A stretch of 64,000 nucleotides of DNA from CAXSBR01 sp964252015 (GCA_964252015.1 CAXULW010000008.1:1-64000), one strand, 5' to 3'. Numbered from the stretch's first letter, positions 50,209 to 59,451 are shown. Notes: generated by a model not told the origin, from the letters alone. Translations and numbers: made by a program.

Positions 50209-50400
50209 CTACCGCGCGCGATCTACCCGCGGTAGAGGATTTTTTCGACCAAACAGGACCAGTATGACCACGGCACCTATCGACGCGATTATAGTACCAA
50301 GGACGTGCTGGCCCGACCGCGCAAGTGTGAGTCCAACTACTACAAACAAAAGCGCGGTAAAGTTAATAACTAATTCTTGCCGCGTTAAATGGGATTGCAT
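50209..50400 (-). CDS. Two-helix membrane protein, putative immunity protein for the RHS tip
   Basis: Protein of 63 residues. ATG 50400 is fixed by CGGAGG five bases upstream; longer frames overlap the RHS gene. Two hydrophobic helices (LVINFTALLFVVVGLTLA and VLGTIIASIGAVVILVLF) are joined by a short SGQH turn, with a basic C terminus. It follows the RHS stop by 43 bases, and its DNA is AT-richer than the RHS body, like the RHS tip. Position, size and topology suit an immunity protein against a membrane-acting toxin tip. This is inference; no family recognised. Confidence 0.65.
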   Translation of the reverse strand: MQSHLTRQELVINFTALLFVVVGLTLARSGQHVLGTIIASIGAVVILVLFGRKNPLPRVDRAR

Positions 50401-50443
50401 GATACCCTCCGGTGTTTCGAGATTTAGTTTATGAATCCGCACA

Positions 50444-53400
50444 TTAGTCTTCGCCGGCGTCAGAAGAGCCATCATCACCAATATAGGTTCCCGTCGCTCC
50501 CACCGAAGCCCCAATATCGGCGCCGATGACAGCCCCAAACGTGCAACCTCCCAGGGGATCGATGGCTTCTCCCGCTGCACATCCGAGAACTCCGCCTACC
50601 TCAGCTCCACCGATAGCGCCCCCGACGTTGCCGATAAAATCTAGGAAGTCTCGGCCGGTGGGGTCGGTGTTGTTGATGGGGTCGCCGGCGGCGTAGGTGT
50701 AGAGGTTGGTGGTGGCGGGTTTGGCGATGCTGCCGGTGATGCTGTCGGGTTGGGTGTAGTGGCTGAGGGTGTCGTTGTAGCGGGCGCCTTGGTGGTAGTA
50801 CCCGTCGCCTTCGGTGTCGTAGTAGGTGCCGGTCCAGCGCCAGGGGGTGTCGGAGGTGCCCGTGGTTTCGGTGGTAGCGCCGTAAGGGCTGTAGGCGAAG
50901 GTGGTGGTGGCGGTCCCGGAGGTGCCCATGAGGGCAACGGTAGAGGAGAGCCGGTCGGTGTAGTAGTAGCCGGTGCCGGCGTTGCCGTGTTGGCCGATCA
51001 CCTGGCCTTGGGGGTCACGGGTGTAGTAGGTGGTCCCGGCGGTGGTGGTGCGGGCGGTGACGCCCAAGGCGCCGTTGGTCAGGGTGTCGCTGCCGGCGGT
51101 GACGCGCAGGTCGTTGCCGCGGTCGGTGTAGGCCTGGGTAACGGCGGTGCCGCCGGCGGGCGGGGTGAGGCTGGTGGCCTGGTTGTCGGCGTTGTAGGTG
51201 ATCGGCCCGGTACTGGAGCCTTTGTTGTTGCCGGCTTTGTCGGAGGTGAACGTGGTGTCCCCGGTCGGGGTGGCCGGGCAGGCCCGGGCGATCTGGGTGC
51301 CGGTGGTGGTGCCGGACCAGCACAGCTGGTCGGCCTCGTTGTAGCCGTAGGACACAGTGGACGCGGCCCCGGCTTTGGACGTTTTCACGTTGCCGTCGTC
51401 GTCGTAGGTGTAGGTGTAGTCGGTGCCGGTCGAGGCGTCGGCGGAGGTGACCCGCCCGCTCGAGTCGTAGCTGTAGGTGGTGGTGACACCGTTGGTGGCC
51501 ATCGTCTGGACTTTCTTCTTCTCGCTGGTGCCGGTGTTGTAGGTGTAGGTGATCGCGTTCAACCCGCTGCCGCCGGCCGGAGTGATGGTCTTGACCCGAC
51601 CGGCTTTGGTGTAGCCGTAGGTGACGGTCACCGCGGGGCTGGTCGGGAACGCGATGCTGTTGCGGTTGCCGTCGTCGGTGGCGGTGATTGTGTAGGTGCC
51701 GGTCGTGTCGGTGACACCGGTGAGCTGGTTGGCGGCGTTGTAGGCGTAGGTCACCGGGTCCGCGGCCTGGGCGGGTAGGTCCTGGGTGTAGCCGGTGAGG
51801 TTGCCGGCCCCGTCGGTGGTAGTGGTGAGCACCGTGGTGTCGGGCAGGGTCTCGGTGGCGAGGCGGTTGAGCCGGTCGTAGGTGAACGCGGTCGTGCCGG
51901 TCGCGTCGACGCGCTGGGTGAGGTTGCCCTCACCGTCGTAGCTGTAGGCCAGACACGTCCCGGCCGCGGTGTCGCAGGTGCTGGTCCCGGCGAGCAGGAC
52001 CTGGGTCACCCGGTCGTCGGCGTCGTAGCTGGTCGTCGTGGTTTGGGCGTTGCCGTCGGTAACGGTGACCGCGCGGGAATCGGCGTCGTAGGTGTAGCTG
52101 GTGCACAGGGTCCGGTCGGTGGTGCAGGTGATGTTCCCGCCCGGACGCACGACCTGGCGCAGTTCGCCCTTGTTCGGTTCGACGGTGAAGTAGGCGTAGC
52201 TGGTCTCGTCCGCCACGCTGGCCGGCGCGCCGGAGGGGGTGTAGGAGTCGGTGGGGGTGCCGTCGGCGTTGTAGTCGATGTGGTTCTTCTTCGCCCCGGA
52301 CACCGCGCAGTCATTGCCGGTGGGTGTGAGCCCGGCTTGGGAGTCGGACAGGTTGCCCTTGGCGTCGTAGCCGTAGGCGGTGCAGGAGCCCTGGGCGTCG
52401 GTGTGCGAGGACGGCAGGTAGCTCGACCCGGCCACCCCGGCGCCGGCGTTGTACTTGTAGTAGTCGGTGCCCGCGGTGTCGCCTGAGGTTTCTTTCGGCT
52501 CGGTCACCGAGGTCAGGGCGTTGTTCGCGTTGTAGGCGGCCACGGTCGATGCCCCCGCGGTGTCGTTGGTGGGGCTGGTCGCGCTGGTGCCCTGCTCGTC
52601 GGGGTTGAAGCTGCTGGACCGGCGATGTCCGAGCCCGTCGATGACGCGCAGGATCCGATCCTTGGCGTTGGTGTCGTCGCGGTCGACGTAGCAGTACGTC
52701 GTCGTCCCGCCCTGGGCGTCGGTGACGTCGGTGACGTCTGTGCTGTAGTTGGCCAGGGTGTTGTTGGTGGTGTCGGCGGCGTCGTTGCAGCGCGGGTTCG
52801 CGGTGCGCACGGAGCCGTCAACGGCGGCGGTGTAGGAGAACGTGAACTGGAAGGTCCCGCCGCTGCCGTCGCGGTCGTAGGCCAGGGCGGTCAGCTGCGC
52901 GCTGGAATAGGTCAGCGTGGTCTTCGGGTGGACCCCACCGGTTTGGGCGGGGTCGGTGATGGTGGTGATCTGCCCCGACGTCCAGCCGTAGCTGGTGACC
53001 GCGCCGGTCGGGTCGGCGTAGGAGGTCAGCGTGTCCCCGGTGTAGGCGTAGCCCCAGACCCGCCCGGAGGGGTCGGTGATCGAGTCGACGTAGCCGCTGG
53101 AGTTGTGGTGCACGCTCAGGGTCCGGGCGTGGGTGTCGGTGACGGACGTCCACACCCCGGCCGTGTTGTAGGTGTAGTCGATCTCGTTGCCGTTGCGGTC
53201 GGTGACTTTGCTCAGCACCGCCGGGTTGGCGTCGACACCGAAGTTGTCGAACACGTACTTCTGTTGACTGGCGTGGAAGGTCAGCTGGTAGTGGTGGTGG
53301 GTGCTGGTCTTGTCGTGCAGGTCGATCAGATCCGCGTCCAGGCCGCCGAAGGCGGGGTTGTTGAACGTGTTCAGGTCGGTCCCGGCGCCGTCGGACACGG

Positions 53401-55189
53401 TTTTGCGTACGAACTGACCGAACCGGGTCCCGCCCGGGCCGACGTAGTCGAACCGGTCGACCGACCCGGCCGTCGCCGGGGCGAGTTGCACGTCGGGCCC
53501 GCCGGACAGGCTCCATCCGGCGCCGAACTGCCCGTCGCCGGTGTTCGCGCCGTTGTAGAAGCGGGTCAGGCCAAGGTCCAGGCCCCGGCCCTTGAGGTGG
53601 ATGTCGTTGGCCTGGATGACGGCGTTGCCGTTCTCGTGGTTCACGCTGACACTCGAACGGTCATTGAGCCGGTGGGTGGTCATGGAGTACGACGACTGCA
53701 CCCCGAGCGCGGTGTTCCACGTCACGCTCAATGCCGGCTGCCGGGTCGGGCCCGCCCCCTGGTCCTTGCACACACTGGTCGACACGGTGGACGGGTTCAT
53801 CGAGCAGAACGCCTTGCTGTAGACCGGGTTCGTCCCACTGCCGGTCGGGGCCTGCAGCAACAGCCCGTGCCCGCCGCCGAGTTCCCCGGCTGACCAGCCG
53901 GCCACGATTCGGGTCACGTCCAAATTCTGGAACCCGTTCGGCTGCCCGGTGCAATTGTTGTCCCCGGTGTCGAACGACGGGGACGCGGTGAACTCCGACG
54001 CCGGGTACGTGCCCGGCTTGTGGGCCCACGTGAACGGGGAGGACTCCTTCACGGTCGTCGCGGCGACCGTGGTCACCACCGGTGAGCAACTGCCCGCGTC
54101 CCACTGATACAGGCTCATCGTCGCCGCCGTCACGTCCCGCCCGGCGAACCGGCCCGTCTTGAACGACACCAACGCCTGGGACTCCGCCGCCGCGGCCGGC
54201 GCCTTACCCACATTCAGGCGGTCCGAACTCGTGTCGGCGGTGCTGCCGTCATTGGTGTAGGTCACATCACCGTTACGCCCCGCGGTCGACGACATCGTCG
54301 GGTCCACCGTCACCGGGTACGTCGTGCCCGGGTCGGTCAGGAAACTCATCGCCGGGCTCAGCTGCAACGCCGTCCCACCCGCGAACGGGACCAACGCCGC
54401 CTCGACCGGCGCGGTGTGCGCCGGGTCCGGGTCACCCGCCTGGTCCCGGTGCGCGTCCCACATCCGCAGCGGCGCCGACGACGCCACCACCGTTCCAGCC
54501 GAGTCGGTATAAGACAGGACCCCACCGTCCAGGGACGGGGTCAACCCGTCCAGGTGCAGCGGGAAGGTGTACGTCGGCGCCGCCGCCGGCGCCGCCGCCA
54601 GCACGACGTTCTGGGCGTAGCCAGACTGGGTCGCGATCACCTGCACCTGCGTCCCCGCCCCCGCGTCGTAGGTCGCTGTCGCCCCCGACACCGACGGGTC
54701 GGGCAGATCCGTCGACCAGCCCAACCCCACATCAGCGGTGCCACCGGCGGCCGTCACCGCGACCGAACCCAACGCGCCGTTGCCGTCGCCGGAGACCGTC
54801 ACATCCACCGGGCTTGCCTTCGGCGTCAGATCACCGTTCACCGCGGTCAACGACTGGTCGATCGGCGTCCACCCCGACCCGTTCGCGACCCGGGTCGGGG
54901 CCTGGGTGAACTTCGTCGCGAACGTGCCGTCCGGATTGGCGTACGTCGTCGCGTCCGCCTCATCATCAGCGGCGACATGCACCGCCTTGCCCGTGTCCTG
55001 CGCCTGCTGGGAGGCCACCGCATCCGGAGACGGCGTCCCATCCGCCGCACTCGCGACCGCCGGGCCCGCCAACGGCACCGACACGGTCACCCCCGCCGCG
55101 ACCAACACCGCCACCGCCAGCACCGCCGTCCACCGACGACGGGCAAACACCGGGACACGGGACATGCGGGCACGACGAACACCAGCCAT
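50444..55189 (-). CDS. Secreted RHS/YD-repeat protein with glycine-zipper C-terminal tip
   Basis: Exported polymorphic-toxin-type protein of 1581 residues. A signal peptide (about 8-48, WTAVLAVAVLVAAGVTVSV) is followed by a beta-rich N-terminal region with a DNRLRE-type domain (about 330-480, VDPTMSSTAGRNGDVTYTND). A DUF6531-like entry follows, then more than twenty YD repeats (about 560-1420) and the RHS core (YYDTEGDGYYHQGARYND...LYTYAAGDPINNTDPTGRD). After DPTGRD only 67 residues remain: GNVGGAIGGAEVGGVLGCAA... IGADIGASVGATG, a GxxxG glycine-zipper pattern that favours membrane insertion. ATG 55189 has GAGGT upstream. The body is high-GC; the tip is not, as expected for an exchanged toxin cassette. 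Confidence 0.88.
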   Translation of the reverse strand: MAGVRRARMSRVPVFARRRWTAVLAVAVLVAAGVTVSVPLAGPAVASAADGTPSPDAVASQQAQDTGKAVHVAADDEADATTYANPDGTFATKFTQAPTRVANGSGWTPIDQSLTAVNGDLTPKASPVDVTVSGDGNGALGSVAVTAAGGTADVGLGWSTDLPDPSVSGATATYDAGAGTQVQVIATQSGYAQNVVLAAAPAAAPTYTFPLHLDGLTPSLDGGVLSYTDSAGTVVASSAPLRMWDAHRDQAGDPDPAHTAPVEAALVPFAGGTALQLSPAMSFLTDPGTTYPVTVDPTMSSTAGRNGDVTYTNDGSTADTSSDRLNVGKAPAAAAESQALVSFKTGRFAGRDVTAATMSLYQWDAGSCSPVVTTVAATTVKESSPFTWAHKPGTYPASEFTASPSFDTGDNNCTGQPNGFQNLDVTRIVAGWSAGELGGGHGLLLQAPTGSGTNPVYSKAFCSMNPSTVSTSVCKDQGAGPTRQPALSVTWNTALGVQSSYSMTTHRLNDRSSVSVNHENGNAVIQANDIHLKGRGLDLGLTRFYNGANTGDGQFGAGWSLSGGPDVQLAPATAGSVDRFDYVGPGGTRFGQFVRKTVSDGAGTDLNTFNNPAFGGLDADLIDLHDKTSTHHHYQLTFHASQQKYVFDNFGVDANPAVLSKVTDRNGNEIDYTYNTAGVWTSVTDTHARTLSVHHNSSGYVDSITDPSGRVWGYAYTGDTLTSYADPTGAVTSYGWTSGQITTITDPAQTGGVHPKTTLTYSSAQLTALAYDRDGSGGTFQFTFSYTAAVDGSVRTANPRCNDAADTTNNTLANYSTDVTDVTDAQGGTTTYCYVDRDDTNAKDRILRVIDGLGHRRSSSFNPDEQGTSATSPTNDTAGASTVAAYNANNALTSVTEPKETSGDTAGTDYYKYNAGAGVAGSSYLPSSHTDAQGSCTAYGYDAKGNLSDSQAGLTPTGNDCAVSGAKKNHIDYNADGTPTDSYTPSGAPASVADETSYAYFTVEPNKGELRQVVRPGGNITCTTDRTLCTSYTYDADSRAVTVTDGNAQTTTTSYDADDRVTQVLLAGTSTCDTAAGTCLAYSYDGEGNLTQRVDATGTTAFTYDRLNRLATETLPDTTVLTTTTDGAGNLTGYTQDLPAQAADPVTYAYNAANQLTGVTDTTGTYTITATDDGNRNSIAFPTSPAVTVTYGYTKAGRVKTITPAGGSGLNAITYTYNTGTSEKKKVQTMATNGVTTTYSYDSSGRVTSADASTGTDYTYTYDDDGNVKTSKAGAASTVSYGYNEADQLCWSGTTTGTQIARACPATPTGDTTFTSDKAGNNKGSSTGPITYNADNQATSLTPPAGGTAVTQAYTDRGNDLRVTAGSDTLTNGALGVTARTTTAGTTYYTRDPQGQVIGQHGNAGTGYYYTDRLSSTVALMGTSGTATTTFAYSPYGATTETTGTSDTPWRWTGTYYDTEGDGYYHQGARYNDTLSHYTQPDSITGSIAKPATTNLYTYAAGDPINNTDPTGRDFLDFIGNVGGAIGGAEVGGVLGCAAGEAIDPLGGCTFGAVIGADIGASVGATGTYIGDDGSSDAGED

Positions 55190-55830
55190 GGGGGACCTCA
55201 CCGGCGCGACGCACAACCGCCGCAGCCTCAGCTCGTAACTCAGCGAACAGGGGAAACCACACCAAACCACAGGAAGATCAAAACGGAAACATGAAAGCCA
55301 TAAAATTTCCAAGAGTCCTGAATCGGGCGTCTAACCCGTGTGCGGTAGGTCAACCGATCTGGCGGCGGACGCCCGTGTCGGCATGCACACCACCCACCGC
55401 ACCTGCCGCGTTGAGGTTAGGCAAGTGGGTAAGGAGGCGGCTCGCACCGCGAAGCCTGCAGAGCCGGCCGAGCGTCGCGTCTGTGCCTGCGCGCCGCCCC
55501 GGTGATCCACTCCGTCATCCCTGCCCCACGGTTTGCCTCGGCCGCGTGAGTGGCCGTGTGGGATTCGTCGCCCGCCGCGACTCGGACTCCTGCCCGCCGT
55601 AATCGACACCGCCACCCAGGACTAGCAGCTGCGCGGGGGATGGATCACTCGCGACCAGCGCGGGTCACCCTCCGCCTTGTCTGCCGTGCAGCCAGGCCAC
55701 CGCGGCCCCGCCGTGGTCAGATTGTCGGGAGCGTGGTCAGGTGACCGACCTGACCGCCAAGCTGACCAATTAGTGGAACTCCGTGCGGAGCGTCGGGCCC
55801 GTTCAGGCCCCGATCCCGTGGGAGATCCCG
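55190..55830. other. Intergenic region upstream of the RHS gene and the transfer operon
   Basis: About 640 bases without a credible gene. It must contain the RHS promoter (leftward, AT-rich 55260-55330) and the promoter of the rightward operon. The right part, 55715-55767, carries repeated GGTCAG half sites described separately. No transfer origin could be recognised by eye. Confidence 0.5.
55715..55767. repeat. Cluster of GGTCAG half sites with a perfect palindrome
   Basis: GGTCAG occurs at 55715 and 55735 and, inverted, at 55750 and 55762. The middle two form the palindrome GGTCAGGT-GACCG-ACCTGACC (55735-55755). Regular arrays of this type are usual for regulator binding or for accessory sites of relaxases. 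It lies 64-116 bases upstream of the sigma-like gene. Confidence 0.6.
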
Positions 55831-56643
55831 ATGTTCCTCAACCAATCACTGCTCGGCGAATCGCTCGACCAGCTCTCCGGCCGCCTCGACGCGGCCGGCA
55901 CCACGCTCACCCACTGGGCGGGCGTCGCACCCGCGCTTGGTCGTGTCGCCACCACGGCCGAGCTGATCGCCCTGCTGCGCCGCGACGACACCCGCCCGGG
56001 CGACCGGCGTGAGCAGATGGACGACTGGGACGAGCTGCTGGCCGGGCTGTTGCAGGTCGCAGCGTGCGACGGCGGCGACGACCTGGACGCGGTGCTGCTC
56101 GCGATCTACGCGGTCGCGCCCGGCGCCGAGCGGCTGGTCCACCGCGGCTTCGAGCCGGGGCTGGTGCTCGGCCAGCTGACCATCCAGATCCGCACGTACC
56201 CGTGGCGCACCCGCACCCGTGCGGTCGCCGCGAACCTGCTGCTGGACACCGAACATGCCCTGTGGCGGGAGGTCCGCCCTGCCTACATGCGCACGCGTGA
56301 CCGGGTCCGCACCGACAGCGCCGCCGTGCCGGTGACCGAGATCGTCACCGACCTGCCGCACACCGCCCGCGCCGCCGCCGAGGAGCTGTTCGGGCAGGCC
56401 GCCAGCTACGACGAGACGGAGCTGGACCTCGTCGACCTGCTGCTGTGGGCCGAGCGCACAAGGGTCGTCGACGCCCGAGACCTGTCGATGCTCATCGATT
56501 ACTACTACGCCCGGGAGTTCACCGGCGCTGGGCACGAGCACGTCGCCGAGCGCTTCGGCGTGAGCGCCCGCACGTCCAAGCGACGGTGCACTGCGGCGCT
56601 CACCGCCCTACACGCGGCAGCACCGCGATACCTGGCCGCATAG
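55831..56643 (+). CDS. Sigma-region-4-like HTH protein heading the transfer operon
   Basis: Protein of 270 residues, mostly helical. The C-terminal 65 residues (DARDLSMLIDYYYAREFTGA, VAERFGVSARTSKRRCTAAL) look like sigma-70 region 4 with a recognition helix, preceded by LVDLLLWAERTRVV. There is no visible region 2, so it is not a standard sigma factor. It probably regulates the operon behind it, perhaps through the GGTCAG sites upstream. GGGAG six bases before ATG 55831 fixes the start. Such proteins are common in actinobacterial integrative elements. Confidence 0.7.
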   Translation: MFLNQSLLGESLDQLSGRLDAAGTTLTHWAGVAPALGRVATTAELIALLRRDDTRPGDRREQMDDWDELLAGLLQVAACDGGDDLDAVLLAIYAVAPGAERLVHRGFEPGLVLGQLTIQIRTYPWRTRTRAVAANLLLDTEHALWREVRPAYMRTRDRVRTDSAAVPVTEIVTDLPHTARAAAEELFGQAASYDETELDLVDLLLWAERTRVVDARDLSMLIDYYYAREFTGAGHEHVAERFGVSARTSKRRCTAALTALHAAAPRYLAA

Positions 56644-56680
56644 CGCACCGAGGCACACCTCCACGCCGTATGGGGGAATG

Positions 56681-56705
56681 GCCGGCGAGGAATCTCCTCG
56701 CCGGC
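56681..56705 (+). terminator. Hairpin after the sigma-like gene
   Basis: GCCGGCGAGGA and TCCTCGCCGGC form a perfect 11-bp stem with an ATC loop, 38 bases after the stop. No U tract follows; the next bases are the AAGTGTCACTT motif. Confidence 0.65.
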
Positions 56706-56737
56706 AAGTGTCACTTTCCAGGGTCCGGACCGCACGT
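56706..56737 (+). promoter_or_regulatory. Conserved promoter/operator block, copy 1
   Basis: AAGTGTCACTT is a perfect palindrome, followed after TCCAGGG by TCCGGACCGCACGT. The block recurs with small changes at 59485-59515, also just behind a hairpin and just ahead of transfer genes. The core is the GTGTCAC of the repeat upstream of xis. Confidence 0.6.
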
Positions 56738-56779
56738 AGCTGGTGACCAGAACCAGCAACGCGTCCGAGGAGTCCAGCG

Positions 56780-57097
56780 ATGAGTAGTGCGGCCGCCGCC
56801 CAGCCCGTTCCCCGACCAGGCCCCCAGGAGGTGGCCAGCATGCTCGACACCCTGGCCGCGGCCGACCGGCAGCTGGCCGATGTGCTGGACGGCATCGTCA
56901 GCTCGAGGTCGCGCGTGAGCCGAGGAACCGTCGCTGCGCTGGAACGCGTGCTCGCCACGCTGCGCCCGGCCGCCGATGTGCGCGCGCAGCTGGCGCGTGT
57001 CGATCGGCGGGTGCTCGCGGCCGCGATCCGGCTCCGCCGCGATCGCTACGACCGGCTGCGGGTCATCGACGGAGGCGGCCTCGATGACAGGCACTGA
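56780..57097 (+). CDS. Small helical protein of the transfer operon
   Basis: Protein of 105 residues predicted to be all helix after a Pro-rich start (MLDTLAAADRQLADVLDGIV, ALERVLATLRPAADVRAQLA). Possible coiled coil at 35-85. GAGGAG precedes ATG 56780. It overlaps the next gene by 14 bases. No family recognised; its place suggests an accessory of the transfer apparatus. Confidence 0.6.
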   Translation: MSSAAAAQPVPRPGPQEVASMLDTLAAADRQLADVLDGIVSSRSRVSRGTVAALERVLATLRPAADVRAQLARVDRRVLAAAIRLRRDRYDRLRVIDGGGLDDRH

Positions 57098-57752
57098 CGC
57101 CCGGCCCCGCACGCCGTCGATCAGCGAGCTGCAGGCCGCGCTGCTGGCCGTTCGCAACGGCGATTTCGCGACCGGCCCCGCCGCGGCGTCGGCCGGTACG
57201 GCGACAGTCCCGCTCGAGGTCGGCCGTCCACCCAGCCGCCTCGATGTCGAGGTGTTCGACGTCGCCGGCCGGCCGGCGACGCGGCGGCCAGCGCCTCCGA
57301 GTCTGGTCACCGCATCGCCGGCCGAGCGGGGCGTGTGGCTGCTCGGCGTGCACGGTGGGTCTGGCGCGCGATGCCTGGCTGCCGTGCTCAGTGGAACCCG
57401 CAACGCCGGCAAGCAGTGGCCGACGCCCACGGGCGGCCGGGAGCAGATCGCGCTGGTGTGCCGAAGCAGCCAGCGCGGATTGAGCGCAGCCCAGGACCAC
57501 GCCCGGCAGTTCCGTGACGGCGAGCTGCGGCAGCGCCTGGATCTGCTCGGCGTCATCGTCAGCGCCGACGGCCCCGGCCGGGTGCCGCCACCGCTGCGCC
57601 GCCTGGAAAAGTTACTGTCCGGAGCGACGCCGATCCTCGGAGAGATCCCGTGGCAGCCGGCGTGGCGCTTGGGGCCGGCGCAGCCGCCGACCGAGGCGCC
57701 GGCGTGGCTGAGCAAGCTGCAGCAAGCACTCGCCGCGGCAGTGACGCGATGA
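57084..57752 (+). CDS. DUF6668-like / MinD-like P-loop-less accessory protein of the transfer operon
   Basis: Protein of 222 residues. The centre contains GVWLLGVHGGSGARCLAAVL, which resembles the start of a ParA/MinD fold (hxGxxGGSGxT) but without the P-loop lysine. QIALVCRSSQRGLSAAQDHA and LLGVIVSADGPGRVPPPLRR are in the order of strands expected for such a fold. I infer a nucleotide-free MinD relative; the name is only a suggestion. It overlaps both neighbours, with an ATGA to the lipoprotein gene. Confidence 0.55.
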   Translation: MTGTDARPRTPSISELQAALLAVRNGDFATGPAAASAGTATVPLEVGRPPSRLDVEVFDVAGRPATRRPAPPSLVTASPAERGVWLLGVHGGSGARCLAAVLSGTRNAGKQWPTPTGGREQIALVCRSSQRGLSAAQDHARQFRDGELRQRLDLLGVIVSADGPGRVPPPLRRLEKLLSGATPILGEIPWQPAWRLGPAQPPTEAPAWLSKLQQALAAAVTR

Positions 57753-58321
57753 GCGCAGCGACCCGAACACGGCTGGCCAGCTGGACGGTGTACTTCCTGC
57801 TGCTGCTGCTCATACTGCTGCCGCTGGCCAGCTGCAGCAGCTCCGCACCGTCGCGGAAGTCGGCGGTGCCGAGCACCCGCTCGGCGGCCGCGCCGCCGCT
57901 GCTGGCGCCGACTCCGGTCTCCGCTGCACAGATCAGCTCCGACCCCGCCTTACAGGTGGCCGTGTTGTTCGAGCGGGCGCACTGCGGGTGGGACTGGCAC
58001 GAGAGTCAGCGGGCCTACCTGGCCGGGCAGCAGAAGCTGGCCACCGCGACCTACGGCGCGCAGCTGGCCGCGGCCGCCGACCCGACCTCCTGGCGGCAGG
58101 GAGTCCTCGACGAGAAGCAGACGGTGACCTGCGTCGTGAGCGGCGCCGCCCGCTTCGCCGACGCGCCCAACACCGCCACCGCGGTGTACGTGCGGATGAC
58201 GGTGAACAGCGAGATCACCTCGACGCTGGGCACCTTCGCCGGAGGACAGCGCACCGCGTCCTGGCTGGTGCGCCGTGTCGGCGGCCGCTGGCTGGTCGCC
58301 GGCAGCTTCGAGGGCGGCTGA
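57749..58321 (+). CDS. Lipoprotein or single-pass protein of the transfer operon
   Basis: Protein of 190 residues. Hydrophobic leader VYFLLLLLILLPLASC has a lipobox-like LASC; a Ser/Pro linker follows, then a domain with SWRQGVLDEKQTVTCVVSGA and VRRVGGRWLVAGSFEGG that resembles conjugal-transfer TcpC/VirB8-like NTF2 domains. It is partner in the pattern lipoprotein plus wall hydrolase. Starts four bases inside the previous gene. Confidence 0.65.
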   Translation: MSAATRTRLASWTVYFLLLLLILLPLASCSSSAPSRKSAVPSTRSAAAPPLLAPTPVSAAQISSDPALQVAVLFERAHCGWDWHESQRAYLAGQQKLATATYGAQLAAAADPTSWRQGVLDEKQTVTCVVSGAARFADAPNTATAVYVRMTVNSEITSTLGTFAGGQRTASWLVRRVGGRWLVAGSFEGG

Positions 58322-58322
58322 C

Positions 58323-59429
58323 GTGACTGGGCCGAACCCGATCGCGGCCGCCGGCGGCGTCGGCGCCGGCCTGCTGGCTGTCGTCGTGCTGATCCCCATC
58401 GTGCTGCTCGGTGGTGGTGGCGGCAGCGGCAACCTCGGTGCGGCCGCCAGCGTGTCGCAGAACGCCGCGAGTTCCGCCGGTCAGTGCACCTACACGCCCG
58501 CTGCAGGCGGCGGCGGCACCGCCGCCGGCATCACCCTGAACGCCAGCCAGCTGCAAATCGCCGGCGCCGGCGTCGCGGTCGCCAAGCAGCGCAAATTGCC
58601 CGCGCAAGCCTCGGTGGACATCATCGCCGCCGGCATGCAGGAGTCACACCTGACGAACCTGTCCAGCGGTGACCAAGACTCCGTCGGATGGCTGCAGCAA
58701 CGGCCGTCGCAGGGCTGGGGCACGGTCGCGCAGATCATGGATCCCGTCTACGCGGCCGGGAAGTTCTTCGACAAGCTGATCACGATCAGCGGGTGGCAGA
58801 GCGAGGCGCCCGCCGACGCGGTCCAGGCCGTGCAGAGCTCCGGCAATGGCAGCCGGTACGCCAGGTGGGTACCGATGGCCCGTGCCGTCGCGGCGTCGCT
58901 GCTCGGCGACGCCTCCGTCGCGCTCCAATGCGCGCCGGGCGGCGCCGGCACCCCACCCGGGCAGGCACCCAACGCCAAGGCAGGCCAGGTCCTCGCCCGC
59001 GCTCGAGCGGAGCTGGGTCTGCCCTACTGCTTCGACGGTGGAACCTCCGCCGGCCCGAGCCACGGCGACGGCGGATCCGGATGCGGGGGCCAGACCGTCG
59101 GCTTCGACTGTTCCGGTCTGGCGCTGTACGCCTACGCCGGTGTCGGTGTGCCGCTGCCGCACTCGGCCGCCGCCGACTACCTCTCCAGCTACGGGCATCT
59201 GGTCCCGATCAGCCAGGACCAACCCGGTGACCTGGTGTTCTGGTCCAGCAACGGCAGCCAACCGGGCATCCATCACGTGGCGATCGTCTGGTCGACCAAC
59301 AGCAAGGCCGATGGCGGCGGGCAGATCATCGAAGCCCAGGACTACAACGTCCCCGTCCACGTCCGCGCCTGGTCCGGCAGCGACGACTCCTCCGAAGTGA
59401 TGCCCTACGCGTGGCGGCTGAACACCTGA
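58323..59429 (+). CDS. Peptidoglycan hydrolase: transglycosylase-like plus NlpC/P60 domains
   Basis: Membrane-anchored wall hydrolase of 368 residues for local opening of peptidoglycan during transfer. TM helix at about 8-32. A lytic-transglycosylase-like domain (about 85-215) has the catalytic-type Glu in IIAAGMQESHLTNLSSGDQD and GWLQQRPSQGWGT. The NlpC/P60 domain (about 225-368) has the nucleophile Cys263 in GFDCSGLALYAY and a catalytic His in GIHHVAIVW (about 318). This two-domain plan parallels CwlT of Tn916. The GTG start follows the previous stop by one base. Confidence 0.88.
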   Translation: MTGPNPIAAAGGVGAGLLAVVVLIPIVLLGGGGGSGNLGAAASVSQNAASSAGQCTYTPAAGGGGTAAGITLNASQLQIAGAGVAVAKQRKLPAQASVDIIAAGMQESHLTNLSSGDQDSVGWLQQRPSQGWGTVAQIMDPVYAAGKFFDKLITISGWQSEAPADAVQAVQSSGNGSRYARWVPMARAVAASLLGDASVALQCAPGGAGTPPGQAPNAKAGQVLARARAELGLPYCFDGGTSAGPSHGDGGSGCGGQTVGFDCSGLALYAYAGVGVPLPHSAAADYLSSYGHLVPISQDQPGDLVFWSSNGSQPGIHHVAIVWSTNSKADGGGQIIEAQDYNVPVHVRAWSGSDDSSEVMPYAWRLNT

Positions 59430-59451
59430 CCCAAGCCCCGGGACGTGACGC

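Noticed and set aside
50750..51778. 342-residue Gly/Val-rich frame opposite the RHS gene
   Set aside because: Antisense of YD repeats; no domain and extreme composition.
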